A stretch of DNA of 64,000 nucleotides, from positions 1 to 64,000 of the IMG/VR virus record IMGVR_UViG_3300025913_000026; one strand, 5' to 3'. Under the pieces are notes generated by a model. It ran no database searches, was not told the DNA's origin, and was given only the letters and a program-made list of their open reading frames with translations. Positions 6,898 to 13,673 of this stretch are shown here, in pieces; within the stretch, counting starts at the first letter, position 1, and each line of letters starts with the position of its first letter. Source of the DNA: a virus. The position numbers were made by a program, and so were the translations under genes.

Positions 6898-7038
6898 ATG
6901 TCAAATATTGATGATAGAATTATTTACGAGTTAATGGATAGCCTTAATCAATTAAAAAGAGAGATTAAAGATTTAAAAGAAGAAATAAGAGATTTGAAAA
7001 AAGCTGTTAAAGAAAATACAGATTTTCACTCACTGTGA
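6898..7038 (+). CDS. Small coiled-coil protein
   Basis: The 46-residue protein is nearly all heptads (LNQLKREIKDLKEEIRDLKKAVKEN). It starts 20 nt after the transposase fragment ends and is followed by an intrinsic terminator (7065-7097), which supports its expression. It may have come with the insertion sequence or serve as an oligomerisation peptide; its function is unknown. Confidence 0.6.
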   Translation: MSNIDDRIIYELMDSLNQLKREIKDLKEEIRDLKKAVKENTDFHSL

Positions 7039-7199
7039 ATAGTAGAATGATAACTAATTTCTTCAAGCAGAGCATACAATATACGCTCTGCTTTTTTATT
7101 ATTACAACCATTCAAATATCCCAATATTGTATCGGCCACTGTTTTATCATCTTCTGGTAATCTTTCATATTGTTGTGAATGCTCTTCTTTATTACTCAT
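7026..7199 (-). CDS. Small hypothetical protein
   Basis: The 57-residue frame (ERLPEDDKTVADTILGYL, NKKAERILYALLEEI) has a plausible amphipathic helical pattern. It runs towards the plus-strand coiled-coil gene and overlaps its 3' end by 13 nt. It also covers the plus-strand terminator, so one of the two may be spurious. Confidence 0.45.
   Translation of the reverse strand: MSNKEEHSQQYERLPEDDKTVADTILGYLNGCNNKKAERILYALLEEISYHSTIHSE
7065..7097 (+). terminator. Intrinsic terminator after the coiled-coil gene
   Basis: AAGCAGAGC (7065-7073) pairs with GCTCTGCTT (7085-7093), a 9-bp stem with an 11-nt loop, followed by TTTTTT on the plus strand. Confidence 0.8.
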
Positions 7200-7580
7200 A
7201 ATATATTATTTATTCTTAATTCAACGACATTGAATACCAAGTACCCACAAATCTAGGTACTTTCCCGTAAACCACCCCACCCTCGCTAATAAAACTGGGT
7301 ACCCCTCGATTTACACTCACTGAGTACACCCCCTACGTTTAGATCGATGGTCGGTCAATGGGCAAACGTTTATCTGTAATGGGGTGGGCGGCGTTTCCCA
7401 TTTTGCTTTCCAGGTAGTTATGTAATCTGCGCTGTTGTGGTTGTGATGGTCTATGGCTTTGACTAATTGGCGTTTAGGTTAGATTGCTTTGTGGTTAGAG
7501 TGTGGTGGGTTGGATTGGGGGATGGGGGGGATTGGGAGATATTTTGGTTAGGTTAATTAATGTGACTAACTTGTGACATC
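7200..7580. promoter_or_regulatory. Divergent, G-rich intergenic control region
   Basis: This is the 381-nt gap between the leftward genes and the plus-strand block. Composition shifts from C-rich to strongly G-rich on the plus strand. It holds repeats of TTAGGTTA (around 7470 and 7546) also found at 7815, a G-quadruplex-type motif (7507-7536), and a possible promoter for the next gene: TTTG at 7543-7546, 20 nt, then TAACTTG at 7567-7573. It could be a replication origin or a switch point; neither is proven. Confidence 0.5.
7507..7536 (+). other. Putative G-quadruplex motif
   Basis: Four G-runs, GGG, GGGGG, GGGGGGG and GGG, are separated by 7, 2 and 3 bases, meeting the usual G3+N1-7 rule. 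This is striking in an AT-rich genome. It lies 45 nt before the first plus-strand gene. Confidence 0.6.
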
Positions 7581-7769
7581 ATGGCTAAACAACCTAACCT
7601 AATTATAATAGACTTGACGCAATGGACTACCCAAGTAGACAAGGCAGCGAATACTATAGGCAAGTCCGGTAAACCTGTCACGGTTGAATATATTAGCAAG
7701 CTAGTAAGACAAGGCAAGCTGAGGAGTAAATACATTAAAGAATTGGGCATCACTCTAGTAGAGCGTTAA
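7581..7769 (+). CDS. Small helix-turn-helix-like DNA-binding protein
   Basis: The 62-residue protein contains KPVTVEYISKLVRQGKLRSKYIKELGITLVE (shown in pieces: VTVEYISKLVRQGKL, then KYIKELGITLV), which resembles the winged HTH of excisionase/MerR-type small proteins. It opens the plus-strand operon and is followed by a promoter with a palindrome in its spacer (7821-7834), so it may control the genes behind it and itself. A promoter ending at 7573 would give an almost leaderless message. Role inferred. Confidence 0.6.
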   Translation: MAKQPNLIIIDLTQWTTQVDKAANTIGKSGKPVTVEYISKLVRQGKLRSKYIKELGITLVER

Positions 7770-7813
7770 CATTTACGTGTTTTTACTCAATCTTAAAATA
7801 GCTTCAAAATAAA

Positions 7814-7845
7814 TTAGGTTAGGTTAAATAACCTACATATCTTTG
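7814..7845 (+). promoter_or_regulatory. Promoter with operator-like palindrome
   Basis: TATCTTTG (7838-7845) is a perfect Bacteroidota -7 element (TAnnTTTG). Twenty bases upstream is TTAG (7814-7817), one mismatch from the -33 element TTTG. The spacer holds AGGTTA-AA-TAACCT (7821-7834), an inverted repeat, and TTAGGTTAGGTTAA copies that also occur near 7546. The downstream gene starts at 7865. Confidence 0.6.
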
Positions 7846-7864
7846 AAGGAACAAACAAGCAAAT

Positions 7865-8134
7865 ATGAAACAATATACCACTTCAGACTATTCTAATCCT
7901 GTTGTTGCTTTTTATGCGGCATGGGAAACACAGCCATATACCGAGGTAGAAACTAAACACAATGGTTGTTATGCGCTATGCACCATTGAGGGCGTCCAGT
8001 ATATGGATAGCGAGTTATACGGCCATCTCAATAGTGTCGATAATACCGCTGCTGTACGCCTCATTATTGAGGATAAATACACATTTGGGAGCCCGGAAAG
8101 CTGTTTATCTTATACGCGCCATGCACGTGACTAA
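7865..8134 (+). CDS. Hypothetical protein
   Basis: The 89-residue soluble protein is rich in Tyr and has two Cys (CYALC). It contains VRLIIEDKYTFGSPESCL. No family is recognised. It is the first gene behind the palindrome-containing promoter. Confidence 0.65.
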   Translation: MKQYTTSDYSNPVVAFYAAWETQPYTEVETKHNGCYALCTIEGVQYMDSELYGHLNSVDNTAAVRLIIEDKYTFGSPESCLSYTRHARD

Positions 8135-8226
8135 TAACCCTATTCAATAACACCACTAAAACAAATTAATATGTCGCACACACTCAATGTTAAATCCGAA
8201 ACTATAACACATTAATACATCTAGTC

Positions 8227-8568
8227 ATGAACTACTCATATAAACAATTCGATCAGGATTACATGCAGGCTGTTAATTATGATAGCCGCACCTATTACAA
8301 CCCTCCTATTACTATCGATGTGGATGGTGTTAAGTATATCCTGTCTTGTGGTACCTCAGATCATTTAACCACCATTGAAGATGGCAGTTATTTGCGTATT
8401 ATCGGCGAAAACTTCAACCTTGATTATATGTCATTGACTGTAATCAATACCACTACTAAAGAAATAGATTCATGTTACGTTGACAATATAGAAAGTGAAT
8501 ACCCTGGTATTTTCAAGATAGAGACAGATCAGCAATTAGCAATTCTATCACAACATTTAGCATTTTAA
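8227..8568 (+). CDS. Hypothetical protein
   Basis: The 113-residue protein is predicted beta-rich and acidic (ITIDVDGVKYILSCG; LRIIGENFNLDYMSLTV). No signal peptide or membrane segment is present and no family is recognised. Confidence 0.65.
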   Translation: MNYSYKQFDQDYMQAVNYDSRTYYNPPITIDVDGVKYILSCGTSDHLTTIEDGSYLRIIGENFNLDYMSLTVINTTTKEIDSCYVDNIESEYPGIFKIETDQQLAILSQHLAF

Positions 8569-8602
8569 ATCAAACAATATTCAAAGCTCTAAAACTTAAC
8601 AC

Positions 8603-8692
8603 ATGAAAAAACAAGATGAAACCGCTTATCCAGTTCCTGCTGAAAACGGCAGCTTCCCAAATGGCTGGAATATTAAACCTAAAAATAATTAA
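8603..8692 (+). CDS. 29-residue microprotein
   Basis: The short frame MKKQDETAYPVPAENG... ends 2 nt before the next start. DETAYP at the N-terminus matches the start of a very common small phage protein (ETAYP...GLTKxEYF), of which this would be a shortened version. Coding is plausible but unproven. Confidence 0.45.
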   Translation: MKKQDETAYPVPAENGSFPNGWNIKPKNN

Positions 8693-8694
8693 TC

Positions 8695-8976
8695 ATGAAA
8701 ACAGAAATCCATATAACTGGTCAGATTAGTGGTAATATCCGCCTGCGTAATGCAATTATAACAGCAGTTTGCGAAGAACGGCGTGGCATGTTTAACTCTT
8801 ATATACTCACATTTAAGAGCAATAAAGCGGCTGTAAAGGCGCTATCTGAAGGCTATCAGTACATGAGTCGTGAAGAGCCTAGAATAACTAACCGCATTGG
8901 TGGAATCAATTATTCCCGTGGTCACGCGCTAAATTATGACGCATCTAGGGCAGTAATACAAGACAATAACTCATAA
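8695..8976 (+). CDS. Conserved hypothetical protein
   Basis: The 93-residue protein ends INYSRGHALNYDASRAVI and contains FKSNKAAVKALSEGYQYM. I recall similar small proteins from Bacteroidota phages and mobile elements, with unknown function. It is tightly packed behind the microprotein. Confidence 0.65.
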   Translation: MKTEIHITGQISGNIRLRNAIITAVCEERRGMFNSYILTFKSNKAAVKALSEGYQYMSREEPRITNRIGGINYSRGHALNYDASRAVIQDNNS

Positions 8977-8985
8977 ATCCTTTTT

Positions 8986-9117
8986 ATGCATAAAATTGTT
9001 TTTGAAAACGGACAAACAGTAGACAGTTATTACACTGATTATATTACCCTTATTACTTGGGAACAAATGTTTAACAGCAGGATAGCCACAATTGATGGTT
9101 TTTCTGTCCATCATTAA
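8986..9117 (+). CDS. Small hypothetical protein
   Basis: The 43-residue frame MHKIVFENGQTVDSYYTDY... begins 9 nt after the previous stop. Predicted beta-rich. No family recognised. Confidence 0.5.
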   Translation: MHKIVFENGQTVDSYYTDYITLITWEQMFNSRIATIDGFSVHH

Positions 9118-9194
9118 CTAATTATCAGGACGGCGCACAAATGGCTGAACTCTAGCAACCAATAGATATTAGGCCATTTATTTAAATATTCCAT

Positions 9195-9491
9195 ATGTTA
9201 GTATCTGTACATAAATATCTCAATAGATTACCCACTTACCCAAATTTTGGAGATGTGAATAAATCTAGCTTCTCATTAGTGCGAATGGTGAATATTTCTG
9301 ATTTATGGCCAAATCAGAGGGAAGTAGATACGGACGTGATTGATATTAAAGTTAAAAACAAAAATCTTTCCCCTATATATGTTATTCAGACAGATGGCAA
9401 ACAATTTATTGTCGATGGCCACCATACTGTAATAGCTAAAAAATTACAAGGCAAAAAACGAATTAAAGTTAATTTTCTTCATCTTTCATAA
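9195..9491 (+). CDS. ParB/sulfiredoxin-like domain protein
   Basis: The 98-residue protein has VNISDLWPNQREVD, then LSPIYVIQTDGKQFIVDGHH and TVIAKKLQGKKRI. This is the ParB N-terminal/sulfiredoxin fold, where DGHH(R) is the nucleotide-contact loop. Full ParB proteins also have a DNA-binding HTH, which is absent here, so partitioning is unlikely. Stand-alone ParB-like domains in phages can be nucleotidases or regulators. Activity not predictable. Confidence 0.75.
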   Translation: MLVSVHKYLNRLPTYPNFGDVNKSSFSLVRMVNISDLWPNQREVDTDVIDIKVKNKNLSPIYVIQTDGKQFIVDGHHTVIAKKLQGKKRIKVNFLHLS

Positions 9492-9510
9492 CTTACTAAA
9501 ACTTAATATT

Positions 9511-9789
9511 ATGAATATCCCTACAATCCCAAACTTTCACATCTTAATAGTTAAAGCTATGGGCGCAACTGATAATAAACCTGCCCGCGTTAAAATCATT
9601 AGCGAACGTTTTAAACAGTCTATTACGCTCCCCTATACTAACCATACCGGCGCAAGTAATCCGGCTATTGATACCGCTTTATTATTTATTACCAATAAAG
9701 GATGGAATATAATCGGCAAAGGAGAAGGTAAAGACCATATGTATTTAATAACCGATACTTTCAATGATACTTTTGAACCTTTAAAATAA
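9511..9789 (+). CDS. Conserved hypothetical protein
   Basis: The 92-residue protein contains KPARVKIISERFKQSITLPY, then ALLFITNKGWNIIGKGEGKDHMYLITD. This pattern occurs in small proteins of Bacteroidota plasmids and phages with unknown function. Confidence 0.65.
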   Translation: MNIPTIPNFHILIVKAMGATDNKPARVKIISERFKQSITLPYTNHTGASNPAIDTALLFITNKGWNIIGKGEGKDHMYLITDTFNDTFEPLK

Positions 9790-9795
9790 CTATAT

Positions 9796-10017
9796 ATGTT
9801 GACACTACAAGAATATCTTACTCAACAGGAGCCGGTGTACATGCCAATGGTTAATCTTATACCAGCTGAATATACCATCGAACATGAACAACTACGCCAA
9901 ATTGTTCATATACACCATTATCCTGATTATCGTTATATGAAAAAAGGGAAATCAAATAAACTATATGCTATTAAGCCAGATGGCGATTGTGAGAGTGAAA
10001 GTTGTTTCTGGATATAA
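9796..10017 (+). CDS. Hypothetical protein
   Basis: The 73-residue protein begins MLTLQEYLTQQEPVYM and ends with ESCFWI. It starts 6 nt after the previous stop. No family is recognised. Confidence 0.6.
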   Translation: MLTLQEYLTQQEPVYMPMVNLIPAEYTIEHEQLRQIVHIHHYPDYRYMKKGKSNKLYAIKPDGDCESESCFWI

Positions 10018-10281
10018 AGTTTGTTTGTGTTGTCAATCAGGCCGAAACCCATGCACAACACTAGGGGAGTAGGCCATTAATTAAATCACTATCATTTAAA
10101 TGGGGAGGTGGGCTTAAAAGTAGCCATCCTTTAAAGAGTTATCCGCTTCCACAATAGGAATAACTTACCGAGTAAAAGCGGATAAGTAGGTGAACGGTGG
10201 AGATTCAGCGGGATATTTGGTGTAACAACACACCCTATTAAATGATATTAAATCTATTAACCTGTATTTAAATTATATATT
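10018..10281 (+). other. Structured leader or small RNA region
   Basis: This 264-nt gap has several hairpins: GTGTTGT/ACAACAC (10027-10061), TTATCCGCTT/AAGCGGATAA (10139-10185, 10 bp) and GGTGT/ACACC (10219-10234). A second ACAACAC at 10225-10231 could pair with GTGTTGT instead and close the whole region. It precedes the gene at 10282. It could be a cis-regulatory leader or a small RNA. Confidence 0.45.
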
Positions 10282-10425
10282 ATGTATGTATATATTCAAT
10301 CAGAGCCCAATTTATGGACTGTAGGGCATTACGCCCCTAGTGGCATATGGATGCCCGAAAGCGACTGGAGCAGTAAGGAAGACGCCGCAAAGCGAGTAAA
10401 TTACCTAAATGGAAGTAAGCAATAA
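10282..10425 (+). CDS. Small hypothetical protein
   Basis: The 47-residue protein reads MYVYIQSEPNLWTVGHYAP and then SDWSSKEDAAKRVNYLNG. The pattern (QSEPxLxTVGxYxPxG...S.EDAAxRVxYLNG) is familiar from small Bacteroidota mobile-element proteins with no known function. Confidence 0.7.
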   Translation: MYVYIQSEPNLWTVGHYAPSGIWMPESDWSSKEDAAKRVNYLNGSKQ

Positions 10426-10450
10426 TATTATGGGAAGGGCAAGCCCGTTT

Positions 10451-10494
10451 GCCGGTTAACGGTGTCATGGAAGTATTTAACCGGCTTTATTTTT
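10451..10494 (+). terminator. Terminator or attenuator ahead of a membrane gene
   Basis: GCCGGTTAA (10451-10459) pairs with TTAACCGGC (10477-10485), 9 bp with a 17-nt loop, then TTTATTTTT. It lies between 10425 and the start at 10516, so it would end or attenuate transcription inside the block. Confidence 0.7.
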
Positions 10495-10515
10495 AAAACT
10501 TTTAATATTTATTAT

Positions 10516-10743
10516 ATGCGTAAAATAGCTGTATTAACTACCATTGTAGGCATTTGTTTTTTCTTATTATCCATTATTGCTGGATTATTATGGCTTTCCT
10601 TTAATTCATTCCCATCCAAAATGCCTAACTGGGCAAACATTTGCTTTATTGGTTCATTCCTGGTTATGATTATCGGCCTTTTAATGTGGCTCTATACAGA
10701 GAAGGATTATATTGTTTCTGAGATTAAAAAACTTTACAACTAA
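10516..10743 (+). CDS. Small membrane protein with two transmembrane helices
   Basis: From ATG 10516 the 75-residue protein has two hydrophobic helices (about residues 4-28 and 38-60, e.g. ICFIGSFLVMIIGLLMWL) joined by a short loop and a charged C-terminus. A GTG at 10462 would lie inside the terminator hairpin, so it is rejected as start. It could be a superinfection-exclusion or holin-like protein; it is far from the lysis genes. Confidence 0.65.
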   Translation: MRKIAVLTTIVGICFFLLSIIAGLLWLSFNSFPSKMPNWANICFIGSFLVMIIGLLMWLYTEKDYIVSEIKKLYN

Positions 10744-10749
10744 TATTAT

Positions 10750-10950
10750 ATGCAAACATTAGAACAAGCGGCTATTGATTATGCCCCATCATATGAAAAT
10801 ATGCTACCCAAAGATACTCGTCTGACTACATTTATGCGAGAATCTTTTAAAGCTGGTGCAGAATGGCAGAAAGAACAATATAAAGAAGTAATTCACCTTA
10901 TGAGCGCCTTAATAGGAGCCTTGCAGGCCACACAAATTCCGCAGTTATAA
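10750..10950 (+). CDS. Small conserved phage-type protein
   Basis: The 66-residue protein contains FMRESFKAGAEWQKEQYKEV, a pattern (FxxGAxWxxEQ) very common in small phage proteins of unknown function. It is 6 nt from the previous gene. Confidence 0.65.
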   Translation: MQTLEQAAIDYAPSYENMLPKDTRLTTFMRESFKAGAEWQKEQYKEVIHLMSALIGALQATQIPQL

Positions 10951-11015
10951 CAAAAATTACGATGGATCTTAAACGTCTCCAAGACTGAGAGCCCAAATTA
11001 TTAAAACCAAAACAT

Positions 11016-11183
11016 ATGCAACAGATAGACCTCACAGATGTACTAAATGCTCGAACCAGTGGCAGGCATTCAAATTTATTGAAGTGGGAACATTTTACAT
11101 GGTTTTACCGCGCAACTAATTTACGCGATGAACTAATTAGATATACTGGGCCATCCAATTGGATAGCCGATCTTTTAAACTAA
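11016..11183 (+). CDS. Small hypothetical protein
   Basis: The 55-residue frame (MQQIDLTDVLNARTSG..., LRDELIRYTGPSNWIADLL) fills the gap between two genes. It is predicted helical. No family is recognised. Confidence 0.5.
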   Translation: MQQIDLTDVLNARTSGRHSNLLKWEHFTWFYRATNLRDELIRYTGPSNWIADLLN

Positions 11184-11203
11184 AAAGGGTTAAACTATAT
11201 TTT

Positions 11204-11494
11204 ATGGGGAAACATCTGGATTTATACAATAAATACATGTCAGAAGGCGAAAAAATACCATACCTCTCTGGGCATTATAATGGAGGTCTTTGTGGAGTTG
11301 CGTACAACTCAGATTTAATCGACAAAATACTTCTATCAGTTTTTGAGCCAACAATTGATAATGCAATAGAATTTAATATTTCAAGAACTGGATTCTGGGG
11401 ATACGATTCTTACGGAATTGAATATGCTACAAAATTCACAGAATTGCGTCAAAATATAGTCTTATTCATGGCAGCTATGAACAATGAATTATAA
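11204..11494 (+). CDS. Hypothetical protein
   Basis: The 96-residue protein starts at ATG 11204 (MGKHLDLYNKYMSEGEKIPY). A TTG at 11159 inside the previous gene is a less likely start. The middle (GGLCGVAYNSDLIDKILLSV) is hydrophobic but too short and polar for a clear membrane span. No family is recognised. Confidence 0.6.
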   Translation: MGKHLDLYNKYMSEGEKIPYLSGHYNGGLCGVAYNSDLIDKILLSVFEPTIDNAIEFNISRTGFWGYDSYGIEYATKFTELRQNIVLFMAAMNNEL

Positions 11495-11515
11495 ACTCTT
11501 AAATTTTAAACAAAC

Positions 11516-12217
11516 ATGAAACAGTTATTTGCAACCCTAATGATTACTATTTCTTTAATGGCCTGTAAAAAGGATAATTCCTCAGTACAGCCTGAACATG
11601 AAAAAAGCACCTACCGGGTTTACCTATTGGGAGCTGCTGGAGATACAACACAATTGCCTGATATGATGGCCCGGGTAGCCACTGTGGGCCTTGATTCTGC
11701 CAAAGACGACAAATTGCGTGTAATACTCACCTCCTATCAAAACATTGGCGGATTGGGTTATTATGCGCTCTCGGTAACTAATCTACAAAGTTGCCAAATG
11801 TTATTGCGCTGGAATTGGGACGGGGATCTATTGCCTACTAGCATCCAGCCGACAGATACCACTGCTAATACTTCTCAAAGCGATGTATTAAAATCATTCC
11901 AGACTAAAACCTATGTGGTTATTGGTAATCCCAAGCCAGGAAGAATAAAAGTGCAGGCGCAAAAAATAAATAGTGATTGCCCTAACTCTAGCACATTGAT
12001 TATTAACATAACACCCTCCATTTTACCAATTAAAGTAGTACAGCATAGTGCTAACTATGATAAAACAACTAACAAAACTACTATCGCCTTCACTGTTACT
12101 GACCCCAGCTCCTTTGATTGGATTTTAATTGACAGATACAAAGGCAATAATGAATGGGAGCAAGCAGCTTTAATTGGGTCAGATCATGAAACTAAAAACT
12201 ATTCAATAAAACTATAA
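11516..12217 (+). CDS. Lipoprotein, phage-encoded surface protein candidate
   Basis: The 233-residue protein begins MKQLFATLMITISLMACKKD, a type II signal peptide with the lipobox LMAC; the lysines right after Cys are common in Bacteroidota lipoproteins. The rest is beta-rich and Thr-rich, possibly two Ig-like domains (the second around residues 165-233, ending DWILIDRYKG... and KNYSIKL). Phage lipoproteins often change the host surface, for example to exclude a second phage; this is inference here. It is the longest gene in the plus-strand block. Confidence 0.75.
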   Translation: MKQLFATLMITISLMACKKDNSSVQPEHEKSTYRVYLLGAAGDTTQLPDMMARVATVGLDSAKDDKLRVILTSYQNIGGLGYYALSVTNLQSCQMLLRWNWDGDLLPTSIQPTDTTANTSQSDVLKSFQTKTYVVIGNPKPGRIKVQAQKINSDCPNSSTLIINITPSILPIKVVQHSANYDKTTNKTTIAFTVTDPSSFDWILIDRYKGNNEWEQAALIGSDHETKNYSIKL

Positions 12218-12221
12218 CATC

Positions 12222-12431
12222 ATGGCCACTTCGGATAAAATAAAGTATTTAACGGCTAGGAATGTGGAAGTTTTAGAATTTCCATTAAACAGCCAAAATA
12301 TAATTCTCCCTAATGGCGTAGAATTAGCTTTACGGTTTGATCCAATTCGACAAGGATTAACTATCACAAAGTTAACAGAGGGCGAATTATTCATCCAACC
12401 TCATGTAAGTAATCAAATATTAATAAAATAA
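12222..12431 (+). CDS. Hypothetical protein
   Basis: The 69-residue soluble protein (VEVLEFPLNSQNIILPNGVE, then GLTITKLTEGELFI) appears to be a single small beta domain. It starts 4 nt after the lipoprotein gene, so it is probably co-translated with it. Confidence 0.6.
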   Translation: MATSDKIKYLTARNVEVLEFPLNSQNIILPNGVELALRFDPIRQGLTITKLTEGELFIQPHVSNQILIK

Positions 12432-12434
12432 TCA

Positions 12435-12635
12435 ATGAAACAACAAACCCCACACCGCGCACACCGTACAAACATTCACGGCCTGTTTTTAATCCTATTC
12501 GCTTTAATGGCTCTTATTTATGCTTATGGTTGTAGCCCTCAAAGATCCGGCTGCTATGGAACTAGGGGCATGTCAGGATATAGTAGCGTGAACCATCTTA
12601 AGACTGAGAGTAAAATTATCAAATACGCAAAATAG
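12435..12635 (+). CDS. Small membrane-anchored or lipoprotein-like protein
   Basis: The 66-residue protein has a basic N-terminus, a hydrophobic helix (GLFLILFALMALIYAYGC, about residues 16-33) ending in Cys, then SPQRSGCYGTRGMSGY. GC..xxGCxxTRGMSGY is a pattern I recall from small Bacteroidota envelope proteins. It may be a lipoprotein with an unusual lipobox. Confidence 0.6.
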   Translation: MKQQTPHRAHRTNIHGLFLILFALMALIYAYGCSPQRSGCYGTRGMSGYSSVNHLKTESKIIKYAK

Positions 12636-12667
12636 CCTCAATCATTTACATTTAAATATCATAAACC

Positions 12668-13027
12668 ATGACAATTCAAACATTAAGGAACAGAATAGTA
12701 GTACTCAAATGGTCATTAAATGAAAATGGCGCTACTATTTTATACCAAAGGACTGATAAATTAGATAAACAAATTGATCTCATATGCCCTCCTATAGATA
12801 CTTGTCAGGGGCTTTCGTCTATTGCGTCTATTGAGGACTATCACCTCTCTCCATTAACTGTAACAATGAATGAATGCACGTACACATGGGAGAATTTCTC
12901 CCGACAATATCCGCTCAGTCAATTTGAAGCCATTATTTTAGCATCAAGAAGAGAGGCGGAAATGGAAGAGTCAAAAATGATGGATATATTAGAATTAGAT
13001 GAAGCTATTAAAGCACTTTTATCATAG
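12668..13027 (+). CDS. Hypothetical protein
   Basis: The 119-residue protein ends the plus-strand block. The C-terminus is helical and acidic (ASRREAEMEESKMMDILEL). No family is recognised. A terminator follows 33 nt later. Confidence 0.6.
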   Translation: MTIQTLRNRIVVLKWSLNENGATILYQRTDKLDKQIDLICPPIDTCQGLSSIASIEDYHLSPLTVTMNECTYTWENFSRQYPLSQFEAIILASRREAEMEESKMMDILELDEAIKALLS

Positions 13028-13059
13028 GTTAAGTTTTAGTGGTACTATAAGGTACAAAC

Positions 13060-13095
13060 GCCCCATTCTATTCTTAGAATCTGGGGCTTTTTAAT
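13060..13095 (+). terminator. Terminator of the plus-strand block
   Basis: GCCCC (13060-13064) with GGGGC (13083-13087), continued by ATTCT/AGAAT, is followed by TTTTT on the plus strand. Confidence 0.75.
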
Positions 13096-13125
13096 TAAAA
13101 AACCGGAACCATTGTAGCTCCGGTT
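13091..13125 (-). terminator. Terminator of the late minus-strand transcript
   Basis: AACCGGA (13101-13107) pairs with TCCGGTT (13119-13125); on the minus strand a T-rich run (TTTTTTAATT) follows. It lies about 80 nt past the lysozyme stop and faces the plus-strand terminator. Confidence 0.75.
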
Positions 13126-13208
13126 AATGAAATTACTCTTTAAGAAATGGTGTAAAGCCCAGTTTTTGGTTTGTTTTAATGATTAGTTAATACTGTAATG
13201 TAACTAAT

Positions 13209-13673
13209 TTAACTGAAATATAATTGCGCTTCGCGTTTTCTTCTGGCTGCTAATATTGGTTTTTTCACTCCATCTATTGTTGAAAACCGCCACATATAAA
13301 ATGCATCTGAAATAGCAGGATCATTTGGATTAGCATTCACGCGTTTTAGGACAGTTGATTGTTTAAAATCAGATGCCCCTATATTATAACATAAGCTCAA
13401 TAACGCATTAAATTGATTTTGGTTAATGTCGTCCCTAGTAGTACTATACACTGTCATTAAGAAATGTTCATTGACCTTCTCAAATAAATCCCATGCAGCC
13501 TGCTCATTGGGCAAAACCGGATCATATTTTGTAACCCTCTTTCCTCCTGGATACCATGTGCATCCAATGCCAATAGTCCAGATGCCAGCAGAATCTGGAT
13601 ACACATGTAACATTATCCCCTCTTCTTTAGCCATAAAGTCACGGCCTACACTATCTAGTGTTCTTATTTCCAT
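13209..13673 (-). CDS. Phage lysozyme (GH24, muramidase)
   Basis: The 154-residue protein has the T4-lysozyme-type catalytic triad with exact spacing: Glu18 (KEEGIML), Asp27 (YPDSAG) and Thr33 (WTIGIG). NQFNALLSLCYNIG is the conserved helix of the family. It would cleave peptidoglycan to release progeny. No signal peptide or SAR domain is visible, so export needs a holin; several membrane proteins lie just upstream in the same transcript. It is the last gene of the late operon. Confidence 0.9.
   Translation of the reverse strand: MEIRTLDSVGRDFMAKEEGIMLHVYPDSAGIWTIGIGCTWYPGGKRVTKYDPVLPNEQAAWDLFEKVNEHFLMTVYSTTRDDINQNQFNALLSLCYNIGASDFKQSTVLKRVNANPNDPAISDAFYMWRFSTIDGVKKPILAARRKREAQLYFS

Noticed and set aside
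8171-8215. A 14-codon frame between two plus-strand genes.
   Set aside because: Too short and without any supporting pattern.
9195-9491. Plasmid-type ParB partition protein.
   Set aside because: Only the N-terminal ParB-like domain is present and there is no ParA gene or clear parS-like cluster.
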